Positions 33,223 through 44,650 of a stretch of 64,000 nucleotides of DNA are shown here, piece by piece. Under the pieces are notes generated by a model. It did not search any database and was not told the origin of the DNA. It saw nothing but the letters and a program-made list of their open reading frames with translations. The stretch covers positions 186,001 through 250,000 of the forward strand of contig CM121343.1 of the NCBI GenBank assembly GCA_051530055.1, read 5' to 3'. This stretch comes from Neoechinorhynchus agilis. Its lineage: Eukaryota; Acanthocephala. The position numbers and the translations under genes are program-made. Position 1 is the stretch's first letter. Every line of letters starts with the position of its first letter.

Positions 33223-34068
33223 TCAGAAAAATATCCTTCTGAAGTAGTTGAATGCCGCAACGGCTACTTGGTAAACGGCATCAATAATATTCTTTATTGT
33301 TGTCAATCCATTCCAAGGTTTCGATACGATATTCGGCTCCGTTTGCGTGCTACTTTCCTGCAAATCTATTATCTTGCACGTCGCTGGGCGTACATAACGA
33401 CCTTGAGGTTCTTTTGGCTCTACTTCACTAAATAAAGTGAAAAACTCGCTGTATTTTTCGAATTCCAACGACGACTCATTAAATATAACGGTTGATTCCT
33501 GAAAATCGAGAAACGATTCGTAGTAATCTTCGTTTCCATTCCAAACGTGATTAAAGGCCGGATTCTCACAATAGAGAAGAGGTGAGCCATATTCGTCCAT
33601 TCCTGATCGTGAATCGTAATAATCAAAAGTCACGTTCTCGAAACCTGGTGGAGTTGAGAAGTATCCTTCGTTTTCGGGCTCGTTATCGTAATAAGTAAAC
33701 GAGCAATTTTCAAAACCTGGTGGAGGTAAGCAATATTCTTCATTTCCAATCGATGAATGATTATTACTGAAGTCATCTATGCTTGGTGGTGACTCATTGA
33801 AAATAAAAGTGAAATCATCAAAGCCGGGCGGAGGTGCACAATTATTTATAGTATTATCTGCGTTTTCCAAAATTTTTTCGACTTCTCGATCGAGGTAAAA
33901 ATCATCATCGAAGGGATTATATATTTGGTGACCTTGGTGAATAATGTTGAACGTTGGTGGATCTGGATGGCTGAAACTATTGGGCTGACCAGAGATGTGG
34001 TTCCGCAGGAATTGTGCGCTTTCCTCGATTGGTGGTGCCCTTATCCCGAATTGTTGTCTTGTTGTCAT
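33223..34068 (-). CDS. Acidic protein with PPPGF repeats
   Basis: A complete 281-residue frame from a true ATG, with a splice-acceptor-like gctacag eight bases upstream and a poly(A) signal downstream. The middle has three similar modules: APPPGFDDFTFIF, LPPPGFENCSFTY and TPPGFENVTFDY, each followed by an acidic, Tyr/Asn-rich linker. The N-terminus holds NPFDDDFYLDREVEKIL. The C-terminus is a basic/hydrophobic helix (IIDAVYQVAVAAFNYFRRIF). The protein is mostly acidic and probably disordered. No known family came to mind; the codon pattern, intact length and signals argue for a real gene. Function unknown. Confidence 0.6.
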   Translation of the reverse strand: MTTRQQFGIRAPPIEESAQFLRNHISGQPNSFSHPDPPTFNIIHQGHQIYNPFDDDFYLDREVEKILENADNTINNCAPPPGFDDFTFIFNESPPSIDDFSNNHSSIGNEEYCLPPPGFENCSFTYYDNEPENEGYFSTPPGFENVTFDYYDSRSGMDEYGSPLLYCENPAFNHVWNGNEDYYESFLDFQESTVIFNESSLEFEKYSEFFTLFSEVEPKEPQGRYVRPATCKIIDLQESSTQTEPNIVSKPWNGLTTIKNIIDAVYQVAVAAFNYFRRIFF

Positions 34069-34690
34069 ACTTCAAATCTGTAGCTCTGAACTGTCTAAAA
34101 TTAGGAAACTACGGTTAGTCGAGATTTTGGAGGCTTTACTTTCTTTATCAGGTCTTCTAATGATCTACCAAAAAGTTCAGTTACTTAACAGCTAAATGTT
34201 TCTATAAACCTGACGCAGCGCTTCGAATGACAGGTGATTTTCAAATCATTCCAAATTAAAACTAATGCAATTTCTGCAAATTTTATGACATTTCATATCC
34301 CTAAAACCCCGCTGAATTGCAACATTCTGATTGTGGAATTCTTTACTGTATCGCTTTCGACACTTATCAAGACAGAACAACGGATATCACAAACGTATTG
34401 ATAGTCTACGGTTGAAACACCGATACGTGTTAAAGAAGTCGATTTTTATCAGTCGATTGAACCGTAAAATTGATGACACACAACTAATGAGGCGTGAAAA
34501 TTCGTTTCGGAACAAGCGACTTAGTTGTTGTTAATACCTTACAGCTACTTTAGCATTAAAATTCGATGTTTTTTTTACAAAGACAGGTAATTAGAGCATG
34601 CTGATTGGCTACTTTTCATTCAGGAGACCATACACGTGATGTTCCGAAATATGTGGAGGGAAAAACGTTTGTGCTAATACCTCGCTATCT
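34069..34690. other. No recognisable feature
   Basis: Upstream region of the PPGF-repeat gene, AT-rich; a plus frame at 34331-34534 has no recognisable content. Confidence 0.35.
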
Positions 34691-34694
34691 ATTG

Positions 34695-35438
34695 ATCGAT
34701 TAACCCATTTCATCAAATTTTACTTCCAATAATACCCCAAAAATACAGATTCAATTTGAGATCTCATGGTGTAAATTTGTCCGAAATTTCCACCCTCGAT
34801 TTAATAGAAAAATTTCTTGCTAGGATTTCATTAGATTTTTAAAAGGATGCAACGCGGACGAAAATTGTCTCGAAACCGTTATCCAATATCTCTTCTCTTT
34901 TGAAGCATTTAATTTTATTGAAACCGTTTTGTCGTCATTGAACGAAGAAAAAGATTTGAATTCCGCCCCCGCAGCTGAAGTACAAATATGGGCGCTAATT
35001 TTGAACTTGCGGAATCGAAAACAATTCCAACAAGCTCAAAGGCCTCAATCTTATAATTCCAACTTAAATAATGAATGAAATAGTAGGAAAATAAGCACTA
35101 AAAACGACGATGATAGTTTCACCAATATGCTAAAATGTTTATTGTGCCAAAAAATTAATAGTATCAATACTCTCAGTGTGCATTTCGGACCACTGCATCT
35201 TAATGGGAGATACAAAAGCAATCGAGAGAATTGCTATAAAATATTCAACGAAAAGCTATCTTGTGAACGTCATAGTATGAATCCAAAAGACGATATCCAT
35301 GTAGATTCTCCCAAGCTCACGGTAGAAATGAAGTATCGAAATATAATTACACCTATGAACAAATCAACATCTAAGGAGGAATTGGATAAGCTTATTGAGA
35401 TTAAATTGCCAAAAGATGAATGTCAAATTCAAGAGTAA
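34695..35438 (+). pseudogene. Broken gene relic with one frameshift and one in-frame TGA
   Basis: Plus-strand readings join naturally. The first runs KYRFNLRSHGVNLSEISTL and DLIEKFLARISLDF. A one-base loss in a T run at about 34837-34841 changes frame. It continues GCNADENCLETVIQYLFSFE, FNFIETVLSSLNEEKDL and AEVQIWALILNLRNRKQF. A TGA at 35076-35078 then interrupts an otherwise continuous frame that goes on as SRKISTKNDDDSFTNMLKCL, with Cys/His pairs (CLLCQK...H, CYKIF...CERH) like a worn zinc finger. I do not recognise the family. Sequencing errors could mimic the two breaks. Confidence 0.5.
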
Positions 35439-36489
35439 AGTAACTATCAAAAAGAAAGTGTCCCTTCCAAAGAATAAAGTATCAATAAAAATCAATAGGT
35501 TGTAGATTCTATCTCTTAATAAAAAAACAGCAATTGACATGTCTTAATGACAACATTTTTCCTTCCGCAATATTAAAAGGCACGTTATAAATATTGATCA
35601 CGCACTGAAATAATGACGTTCCTTGATCGATTTGGTATTGAGAAATATTACAGTTCTTAATAATCTTTGCATTTATTTGCATGGTATCGATGGTTATGAG
35701 GATCGGGAAATCGAGAAGTTTCAACGACCAACAGAGTCAGCTGGTGGAAGTTCGAGAAAGAGGGAAATGAATAGTGATGCCTTAGCGGTCCTCAGGATCC
35801 CAATCGTTAGAGAAAAATCCAAGAGCGACATCAGAAGGCTCAAAAAGAGACAGGTCTATAAATTCCATCAGTTCACAGGATCCCTCCGAAAAAGCATCGG
35901 GCAAGCAATGTCCAAGGACGATTGACGCCGAAAAGTTCACTTTGCACGAGGAGTAATGCCAACTATTAGACTAAATGTGTTCAATGCGCACAAGAACAGA
36001 TTCGAGTCGTCTACATTGGGAAGATGGACGTATTTGTGAACAGTTTCGTAATGCTTTACCTAAAGAATGCCACTTCCTTTTCAGTTGGTTTCGCTGCTCA
36101 GTACCTTCAAGATGCATTAACCCGCTTGGTCGATCGACAGTGAGAGTGAGGGCTCAAATTCTAGATCAGAAATCCATGGGACACGATCTTATTTTATTTG
36201 AATTTGGACAGTTCGATCTAAAGACTAAAGTGGTTTTATATGACAAGAATATCATTAATTTCAAACCATCAAATAAAATCTAATCTGTATAAAATTAACT
36301 GAAATAAATGATATTATCTCCAAGGCCGCCAATGATAACTTGGTCACTTTTTCACATCTAAGGAAACAGAGACCCTCCAAATTAACAAATTTTCGTATGA
36401 GGTTATCAATAATCAATGAATTGCAAGGCAACATGACCTTAAGTAAATTTTAAAAAGCAGAATTTTACAAATATCTTGCAAATGAAAAT
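35439..36489. other. Possible continuation of the relic; unassigned
   Basis: Plus frames at 35623-35925 and 35975-36283, and a third phase reading IRVVYIGKMDVFVNSFVMLY at about 35995-36060, look protein-like but cannot be joined or identified. Confidence 0.25.
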
Positions 36490-36960
36490 CTAGAAAGAGA
36501 TGTCGACAAAGATTGGTGGGTTCCAAGATGTTGGGGAAGTTCGCCGTTCTCAACGCCCAAGAAATTACGCTATTGATCTCAGAATGGCGTGAAAACATTC
36601 CTCCTGACTTTTGGCAAACGAAACCGTGTCGCCCAAAATCATCAACCAAAGACTCACATCGACAGCGATGGAGCGTGCTTATCGGGAGACCAAGTCTTAA
36701 GGAAACTGCGATCCTCGTTACCTCATCAGTGAGAAGAGTTCCCAAGGATGCCAGAGGAACAGCCTCCAACCACGCCCAGATTTTCGTGTCGAAATTGCCG
36801 ACAATCGAGCTCGGACGACCCCATCGCGAAAACCAGAAAGTAGTGAGCTGTGAGATCTCGCGGCGAGAGGTCTTTCCCAGATCAACTGTCTGAGGCCATT
36901 CACGGGAACATGGTTAGCGCCTGCATGCTGGTACCATTCCTCAACTGCCACCACAAATGA
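36490..36960 (-). mobile_element. YLDD-type element fragment (thumb plus zinc motif)
   Basis: Reads LRQLIWERPLAARSHSSLL, RARLSAISTRKSG, then in the next frame LEAVPLASLGTLLTDEVTRI, CRCESLVDDFGRHGFVCQKS, GGMFSRHSEINSVISWAL and FPNILEPTNLCR. C-x-C, H-G..C and R-H positions of the zinc-like motif are all kept. More than 90% identical by eye to 48385-48560. Confidence 0.75.
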
Positions 36961-37105
36961 TTCCTGACGACGTCACTGGCTGTTAGGAATTGATATTTCA
37001 GGTTCTTGTTCATTAAAGTAAAACCAAAGCGTAATTAAACAGTCCGCTTAAAATATTTGGTTTACGAAATACTAACCATTAAAATACACACACGGAATGT
37101 CACGT
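36961..37105. other. Short spacer
   Basis: No feature seen. Confidence 0.3.
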
Positions 37106-37480
37106 CTATGTTTGTTCAGCAGCTTCCTTGATGGCCGCGGCATTGCCGCGTTGGATCGCCGCGCTGATTTGCTGCAACAGGAAGCTGCTGGATCGCATAT
37201 CGCCGGTGGCATGTTTTAGCATCCCTCCCAGTCGTGAGAGGAAATAATCGGCATCTTTTCCGAGACATCCCAGTGTTTCCACCGCAATCGGGATGAAAAT
37301 ATATTGATGCCCATCGAGCGAGGAGTACTTCTGCCGTTTCTTTTCCTCGCTGAAGCTGGCGACTGCTCCCGCCTTTGAGGTGGCATCCCGTAAGTGGGAT
37401 GCTGCGAGCGTGTTGGGGCAGGTAAAATCCCAAACCAGTATTTTCCCGGAGCACCGTAGGAGGAGAGTCGCATTTTCAGG
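37106..37480 (-). mobile_element. YLDD-type element C-terminal fragment
   Basis: Minus-strand reading gives CPNTLAASHL, KRQKYSSLDGHQYIFIPIAV followed by ETLGCLGKDADYF, then ISAAIQRGNAAAIKEAAEQT and a TAG stop at 37106. Together with 36490-36960 this would make up the whole C-terminal half, but the two pieces are in the wrong order to be one element. Confidence 0.7.
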
Positions 37481-39203
37481 AATTCTAAGAATTCTTCATT
37501 CTAACTCACTTCTTAGTTTTCCATTAATTGGTTTTCTTAATTACTTTTCCAACCATCGTTCAATGCGAGGGCGCCGTTTAACAAATGAGTACGTATTTTT
37601 CCGAGTGACGTCATCGTCGGATGAAGCACCACTCGACTGTGCGCGCGCACTGTCCACTCGTTTCTGACTGCGCGCATCCGTTGAATGAGCGAGACACGCG
37701 CGCGATCCTTTCAGATGCCGCGCCTTTCCGTCGGTCTCAATTGTGAGTTTTCTTATGAGATTTTCTCAACTTTTCAGATGGTATCGACGTAACCCTTCAA
37801 TCGTTCATCTTTGGCAATAACGTGGAAAACATCTTCTATAAGCAGTTTCAATTACCACTGAATGATGAAAATGCTGCGTTTCATAAACTGTACTATCTAG
37901 TGGCTTAATTTCTAAAAGACCATATCAGTTTATTCGATTTCCACTCTACAGGACGATGCAACTCAAATTTTAACGCCTATTTAACTAACCAGAAGGATAG
38001 TGGTTTGACGGTATACCAATTGATAAATTGAGCGTGGATGCGACGTCCAAGTGACTTTGTACACAAGCGTTTTCAGGCTATTAACACAGGTTAATTTTTG
38101 CCGAAATTGAAGATTTCGTAATATTGATCATTCGACCGTGAATTATGGCACCGTAGATGGAAGCAAAATCGATTATATAATGCTTCGAAAGTTTATGGGC
38201 TATGCAATTTGTCTTCGGCCACGAAATAAAAGTAGTTTTTTGCACCTTATATTTTTTATCAAAGAAGAAGACTTTCTATTTGCTGGACTAACATGTTCTC
38301 CGGGAAGTATATTCACTAAAGTTTTATTCCTTCCATTCTAGATTCCCTGGTACTCAATGCCTTTAAATGCATGTTCAGCTGTTTTAATTGACCAATCTTG
38401 CCCTCGAGATGAGTTGCATTACAAATTCGTTCAAGTGAGTGCTATGGTATCCATATGAAAATTTATTACTGCTGGCTTTAGTGGGGTTTTAAGTCCAGTC
38501 GAGATTCTGATGATTCATGTAAACTTTTTTTCCAAATTCAGAATTTACCTGACCAATGCAGTTATCAGCAACAAGTGCAAAAAGTCAAACGAATATATTA
38601 CTCAGCTTTATTCGCTCCCCCCCCTCGGAATTTAATAAGCGATCTATGTAAAAAGATAATAGTGCTTTTTATACTGAATTCTTAAATATTTAATTAAACC
38701 CGATTTTAAATCTATTACGCATAGGATTCACAAAACAGAATAAAATGTGAAACGCAGAAAAGGTAGATTTAAGCGTAGTGCCAAAGCTGAGTTTAAATGA
38801 AATTTATTGCAATCATGTAATCTTTAAGCTTGAGTACATTTTTTGTAGTCAAATCATGAGTTTGATAACGCAGCACTTCTCACTGATTAAATTCTCACTC
38901 ATTATTCTTCAAAAGCGAGTCAACCAGAGATCATTTTCTGCGTACTTGTGAGCTAGTAGCTAAATTGCTTTTACTTGCTCCGCCTCGCTTTTCAGTGGTG
39001 CGGAATCAATAGAATGAGTAACAAAAAGTTCTCTTAAATAATATAAGTGCATTAAGCACTTGTGCTATACTCTTTTCCTATTGATTTAATAAGAGGTGGA
39101 GGCGGTGCTCAGGGGAGCAACGACCTTCATAAAAGGAATGGTGTTGAATACACCAGCGCGGATGCTTGAATAAAATCGACGAAGAAATCAGTTCGGAGTT
39201 TTA
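37481..39203. other. No supported gene; CpG-rich patch
   Basis: 37615-37740 is unusually rich in CG dinucleotides (gcgcgcgcac, gcgagacacgcgcgcgatc). 37775-38100 has plus-strand protein-like stretches (GIDVTLQSFIFGNNVENIFY) broken by stops. The rest up to the PHM start is AT-rich and includes the PHM upstream region. Confidence 0.35.
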
Positions 39204-40941
39204 ATGCCTTCTTGGTTTCAACTTGATCTATCTCTTATTCTTTACATACTCGTGATCCCTCTATTGAACGGTTTGGCACATTCAGGCGGTAAATGGAAAA
39301 TTAGAATGAACCCGTATTCGCCAAAAGAGGTATAAAGACCACTAAACTTTGCTTCAAGTTCTGAACGTTCGTTCTAAACAAGGCAGATGACTACGCGTGC
39401 TTTCCGTTCAAAATCGATAATGATGCCAATTATTTTCTAAGTTAGTTGCGTAGATGTAGAAGCTTTAATCTGATCAACCTTAAAGCTCGATTTCAGCCAA
39501 AACTTACCTCTCAAGGCGTTCATCACATGCTTTTATTCGGCTGCAGTGTTCCTGTAAACAAGCACCGAGCATGGTAAGCTAATGCTTCACTCATCTCCGA
39601 TTATCAAAAAGTTTTAAGGAATTGTAAATCAAGTACAAATATGCATTCTCCTTGCTTGGAAAAGACTAATATTCTCTATGCATGGACAATGAATGCCAGC
39701 GATGTCGTCCTTCCTAAAGGTATTTTTTGATTTTTAAAATTACCGCTAAAATCGCTTTGTACATTCTAACAAAACGACTTTTACCCAACAAAATTATCGA
39801 TTCTATTATACAAATAACAACCTATTGATACTTTTGGCCTTTATTCGTCTTTTGGAAATACTGTCAATAGTCAAAAAACCAATTTTTTCACATGAATCAT
39901 GCAACCCTACGTATTATAAAATAGACGTGTCATTTCGAGCTGGATCGGGTACTGATATTCAATACCTTGTCCTTCAGATACATTACAAAGATCCATTTGG
40001 TACGTTTTAAAAAAATATTATTTAATCCATTGAACAATTGTGTGTATGTTCCGTATAGAATCATTGGACGCTTCAGGAGTTGATGTCACGGTATCGAAAA
40101 AGTAAAATGAAAATTTGTCTTTAAATAATCATTTAAGCAATTAGGCCCACTTCTAAACGAGCTGGGATGATATTACTCGCTGCATCAGATGGATTAATCG
40201 ATGGCGAATCGATTGGTGAAGTCATTTTCGTCGCCAACAATTTTCTTTAAGTCCCATTTATTTAAAGAACGCTTTGAAATCGCAAGTCGAATAGATGAGA
40301 ACGTGGTTCTGCACCCGTTTGCCTATCGGGTCCATGCGCATTCTTTAGGTTAATTTCAAAAATATTTTAACAATAAAAGTGGATTTTTTCGTTCGCAGGA
40401 TTAGTAAATTCGTTGTTTCATGTGACTAATGATGATAAAGGAAGGCAATTTTGGACTGAGATTGGGCGCCGCTCTCCACAACTACCTCAAAATTTTGTCA
40501 ATGCTAATCCTGGGATCGTTATAAAGTACGGTGATTGGCTGACTGGAATTTGCACAATGATAAATACCAACGCTAACGCAGTGAGGATTGGGTAACGTTA
40601 AAATGTCAGTCGCTATTTTAACACTGAAACCTTTAGTGCTACTCGAAGCGACGAAATGTGCAATATTTATTTGCTTTATTGGGTCTGGGGAAACGAACTA
40701 TTAGAGAATTCTATAATCCTTGCCGATGGTCCACCCATTGAGTACTTTGAAAATCATGAGGTATCAACGATCGCATTTTCGGTTTTTTCAACTGTAATCC
40801 ATTTCGTAGGAATTGGATCTGGATGCTATACCTCCATCAGCGTACTTACCGCCTCCGTCGCCGAATGGGTATGATAGTCCCGTTGTGGACGAGGAAATCA
40901 AACGCAACATAAGAGCATCAGTAAACTCCAACATTATTTAA
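39204..40941 (+). CDS. Peptidylglycine alpha-hydroxylating monooxygenase (PHM)
   Basis: A secreted copper enzyme that hydroxylates C-terminal glycine of neuropeptide precursors, the first step of peptide amidation. Eleven exons (39204-39329, 39383-39440, 39486-39573, 39619-39719, 39925-39999, 40059-40101, 40145-40215, 40268-40348, 40399-40591, 40637-40760, 40810-40941) join with GT-AG introns into 1092 bases, 363 residues. There is a signal peptide (LSLILYILVIPLLNGLA). Copper ligands are all present: the HH pair in GVHHMLLFGCSVP, His in YLVLQIHYKDPF, the H-A-H pair in FAYRVHAHSLG, and Met in DEMCNIYLLYW. LYAWTMNAS...LPK is also typical. The protein ends soon after the PHM core (PPPSPNGYDSP) with no lyase domain, so it is a monofunctional PHM as in flies. 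It lies tail-to-tail with the Gly-rich gene. Confidence 0.95.
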
Positions 40942-41316
40942 GCTCTACTACTATTGTAACCGATTTATTGTGTCTCTTTATCTTTGTTGTAAGCAGTTAA
41001 AAGAACGCAAAAACATACAGTGCCCTCTGTCAAACACTCGCACTCACATCTAATGGATGTTTTACTGAATGTGAATTTCAACGCGTATTAAAAAAATAGA
41101 TAAAAAAGCAAGCACACATCATCGCTTTACAAATATGCGCGTGGGCTTGGCCAATACTCTGTCTTAAGGACGGTGATTTGGAGATGGGGTTGTTGTTTTT
41201 AAATTTCTGCTGCTGCTGCTGCTTTTGAAAGTGTAAATGGTTGTGCATCTTGAGCCCAGGATGCCGTTGTAGTGTAACTTTGCAGTCTTGGGCCGCAGCA
41301 GCAACCCTCACATCAC
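40942..41316. other. Intergenic region between convergent genes
   Basis: Holds the 3' ends of PHM (+) and the Gly-rich gene (-). A minus-strand AATAAA lies at 40964-40969 and a plus-strand ATTAAA at about 41087. 41208-41224 is a short CTG repeat. Confidence 0.5.
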
Positions 41317-44300
41317 CTAAAATCCACCATAACCACCGAGTCCTCCATATCCTGGATATCCACCACCATATCCTGGATATCCACCACCACCATATCCTGG
41401 ATATCCACCGCCGTATCCTGGATATCCACCACCACCGTATCCTGGATATCCACCACCACCATATCCTGGATATCCACCACCACCATATCCTGGATATCCA
41501 CCGCCGTATCCTGGATAACCACCACCACCATATCCTGGATATCCACCACCACCATATCCTGGGTATCCACCGCCGTATCCTGGATATCCACCACCGTATC
41601 CTGGATATCCACCACTATAATCGGGATAGCCACCGTATCCTGGATAGCCACCACCGAAGCCAGGATAGCCTCCGCCGAAGCCAGGATATCCACCACCACC
41701 ATAATCCGGATAGCCGCCGCCGCCGCCGTAGCCTGGGTAGCCGCCACCATAATCATCACCACCAATTACTTGGCACGGCATGCACGTGCAGCTTATGCAT
41801 CCAGGATTATACGATCCGCTACTTACCGGACAACAGCTCACTGGTTGGCACGGTTGTGCGCAAGGAGTTGAAGCTCCCATGCTATAGCATTGTCCACCGT
41901 ATGCACCAAGGCCTGCCGATCCCATATTAAAGCACTGAGATTGGACTGATTTCGGGGGCACTTGGATTGTTTGATTCATTACAGAGGGCGGCTGCGGATT
42001 CGCCATAACGTATTGATTCTTAACAATTGGCGGTGGACACGTCGGTTTCTCCATAATGTTATACATCACCTTTCGAGGAGGTCTACAAACTAAAATTCGT
42101 TCATATATATCGGGTGGTGGGGTAGGTAATCGTTGTCGGTTATAAATAGGCTCGGGCGGTGGCTCCGGCATAGCTATAATTTGTCGGAATACTCGTCCGC
42201 CACATTCTTGAGCGTTAAACCCTCCACCGAAATGACCGATACTTCCACTACCGGTGAACCCACCGCCATATTGTCCAAAGTTCTGAAATGATGGCTGACT
42301 GCTGCTGGCATAGCCAGAGAAGTTCCCAAATGAGGAACTGCCGGAGCTATATGGTATAGACACTGCGCCACCACCGCCTCCATACGTGCCCATTCCAGAC
42401 GCGTATTCAAATCCTCCTCCTCCACCACCACCATAAGATCCTCCACCATAAGATCCGCTTCCGTACATGTTTAAGCCTGATGTACCACCATATGCCGGGA
42501 ACGCTGTAAATCCGCCTGCTCCACTGGATGGTTGGTCGAATCTAAAGAGCAGTATATGTTCAATTAGATGCTGACTAAGGACAAATCTTAGATTTTTCCT
42601 TCGCAAAAGGAGAAGTGTAGTCGGGCTTTGAAAGCAATCTGCAATGCTCATATAAAAGTGTTCAGACACTTATGCTAGGAATATGATTCATGCTCCCAAG
42701 TAAGGTTAATGGAACCTGACCTACTTAACAGAGCTTCAACTTTGGTTGACCTTTTGTCTGTGGTGCCCTTTTTCTATCCCATTGGTCCCATTATCTCCCG
42801 CCTTTCCGATGTAGTTCAGTGTTCTAGCCTAAGAATACTAACCTGCCTCCTACCGGATAGCATAACATTGCTGCTCCTCCTCCTCCTCCGCCGCCGCCGC
42901 CGCCGCCGCCGGATGCATGCGACGAGTGGTATTGTATGTCTCCATGAGAGCTTGGAGCGAAACCCGCGCCGATTTCAAACGGAGCAGCCATTCCTCCGTA
43001 TACGGGTCCAGACGGAATCGTCATTGGTAGATCCGGTGGACCACTCGGAAAGCCTCCACTTCCAACACTTGGTCCTACTGGTATTGGCATAGCTCCTCCA
43101 GTTGCTCCAGAGCCCGAGAAACCGCCTCCAGCGGGATAACAGCATAGATTAACTGGGCACGATGGGTTACCGCCGGCACGCACGCTGCATACCAGATTTG
43201 GAGGTGCACTATTATAGTAGCCTATATTGCTCACGGGACCCATGGTTGCAGTTGGATAAAATTGCGACTGCTGGTAGTTGGTGTTAGTATAACTTTTTCC
43301 TTGCGGTGCCATCATAGGAGCGTGCATTTGAAAATCTCCACCACCACCGCCACCACCACTACTACTACTAAAACCACCACCTCCGCCATAGTAGCTGCTT
43401 CCCTGTGCTGCTGTTTGGAGATACTTTGAACTTTTTTGACCCATTGGATACGCGGTGTAATTTACTCCACCTCCCCCACCGCCGCCGGCTGCATTTGAGA
43501 ATGAACTTCCCCCGTAGAAAGCAGAGCCGCTTGAAGATGCGCTTGGCATGTTTCCGAAGGACGAGTGCATCACATTGCTGCCAACCTGCATTCCATACCC
43601 CGGTATTCCACCAGCGGCACCATAGTCCATGCTTTGCATAGATGGAACCTGCGGCATAGAACTGTAACTTCCGCCATCATAACTACTGCTCGTTGCATCT
43701 ACTGCGTTACCAGTGTCCATATAACCGTAAGAGGATCCACCAATTCCGCCTACGCCGTAACCAGGAGCGTAACCTGCTCCGAAGGCACCCTGGCCTCCGC
43801 CAATTGTGGAACTAGCACCACCACCGCCGCCACCACCACCACCACCTCCATACATAGCGAATCCAGTTCTCGGGGGGACCTTAACAATCCTTCGAACATA
43901 TCTATTTTGCTTAGGTGGCTGATTAATGAACTTTTCTACTACTCGTGGTGGGGGAGTCATTGGTTCCTCAATGATTTCTTCAATTATTTTGCACGGAATT
44001 CGTCGAATATAGACTCTTTCAAGAATATCTGGTTCAGGGGTCGGTAATCGGCGTCTGCATTGCTGTTTCAGAGGGGGAGCGTCCGGTAGTCGAATAGCCT
44101 GTCTTCTAAATTTCCCTCTTCTCCTGGCACCATACATGTCTGAAGAATGGGCTCCGGAATATGAAGCTCCGGCTGAGCCATACGCGGGTACATCGCCATT
44201 GCCACAAATATTGCTGTCGTATTGAAAGGCACTTCCTTGAGGTGGATACAAATGCGAAGCTTGCATTGGAGCACCGACGGTAGCGCCACCCATTTGACTG

Positions 44301-44650
44301 TAACCTTCACCGCCTCCGCCTCCGGAATAGGACATTGCTCCAGTGTCATAGTAACCATCCCCATAAGTTTCATTAGAAGGATAAGACTGTTGCACGATGC
44401 CATGTCTACTAGATGACGGTGCATAGTTCATATGGGAAGTTCCGGTAGTGTGATATGCTCGGCTGTGTCTATTGGGCTTTTTTCCTTGTTGGTAAACGTA
44501 GTAACTGGGGCTTGTATTGTCGGATGATGAGTTGTCGTCCATTGAATAATTACGGTGTTCTAGAGATGCTGGAACTCCTACGTTAAACTCTCTTGCTGTT
44601 TTAGATGCCGTCGTGAAGTTGTTTGAATATTTCGCGTGCTGCTTTGCCAT
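41317..44650 (-). CDS. Gly/Tyr-rich protein with duplicated Pro-rich domain
   Basis: Two exons, 44650-42843 and 42541-41317, join at AG|gttagt ... ctctttag|A into 3033 bases (1010 residues). The frame runs through GGR-FDQPSSG. Start chosen at ATG 44650 (MAKQHAKYS), six bases after an acceptor-like tttgccag. A domain of about 85 residues occurs twice, at about 180-265 (RRLPTPEPDILERVYIRR, IIEEPMTPPPRVVE, RIVKVPPRTG) and about 715-800 (QRLPTPPPDIYERILVCRPP, IMEKPTCPPP, IQVPPKS). Each is set in long Gly/Ser/Tyr-rich tracts. Then a Cys-rich patch (CAQPCQPVSCCPV, CISCTCMPC), and a C-terminal array of GGGYPGYGG repeats to about residue 1010. No signal peptide is evident. It resembles structural proteins (cuticle, eggshell or filament-associated), but the domain's function is unknown to me. 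Confidence 0.8.

Noticed and set aside
41313-41930. His/Leu/Ile-rich and Val/Ile-rich frames opposite or out of phase with the GGGYPGYGG array
   Set aside because: They are shadows of the repeat in the Gly-rich gene.
42542-42669. Upstream extension of the second Gly-rich frame (42669-42542) as an independent gene start
   Set aside because: The extension has no Gly-rich character and is bounded by a clear acceptor at 42541 that joins in phase with the donor at 42842.
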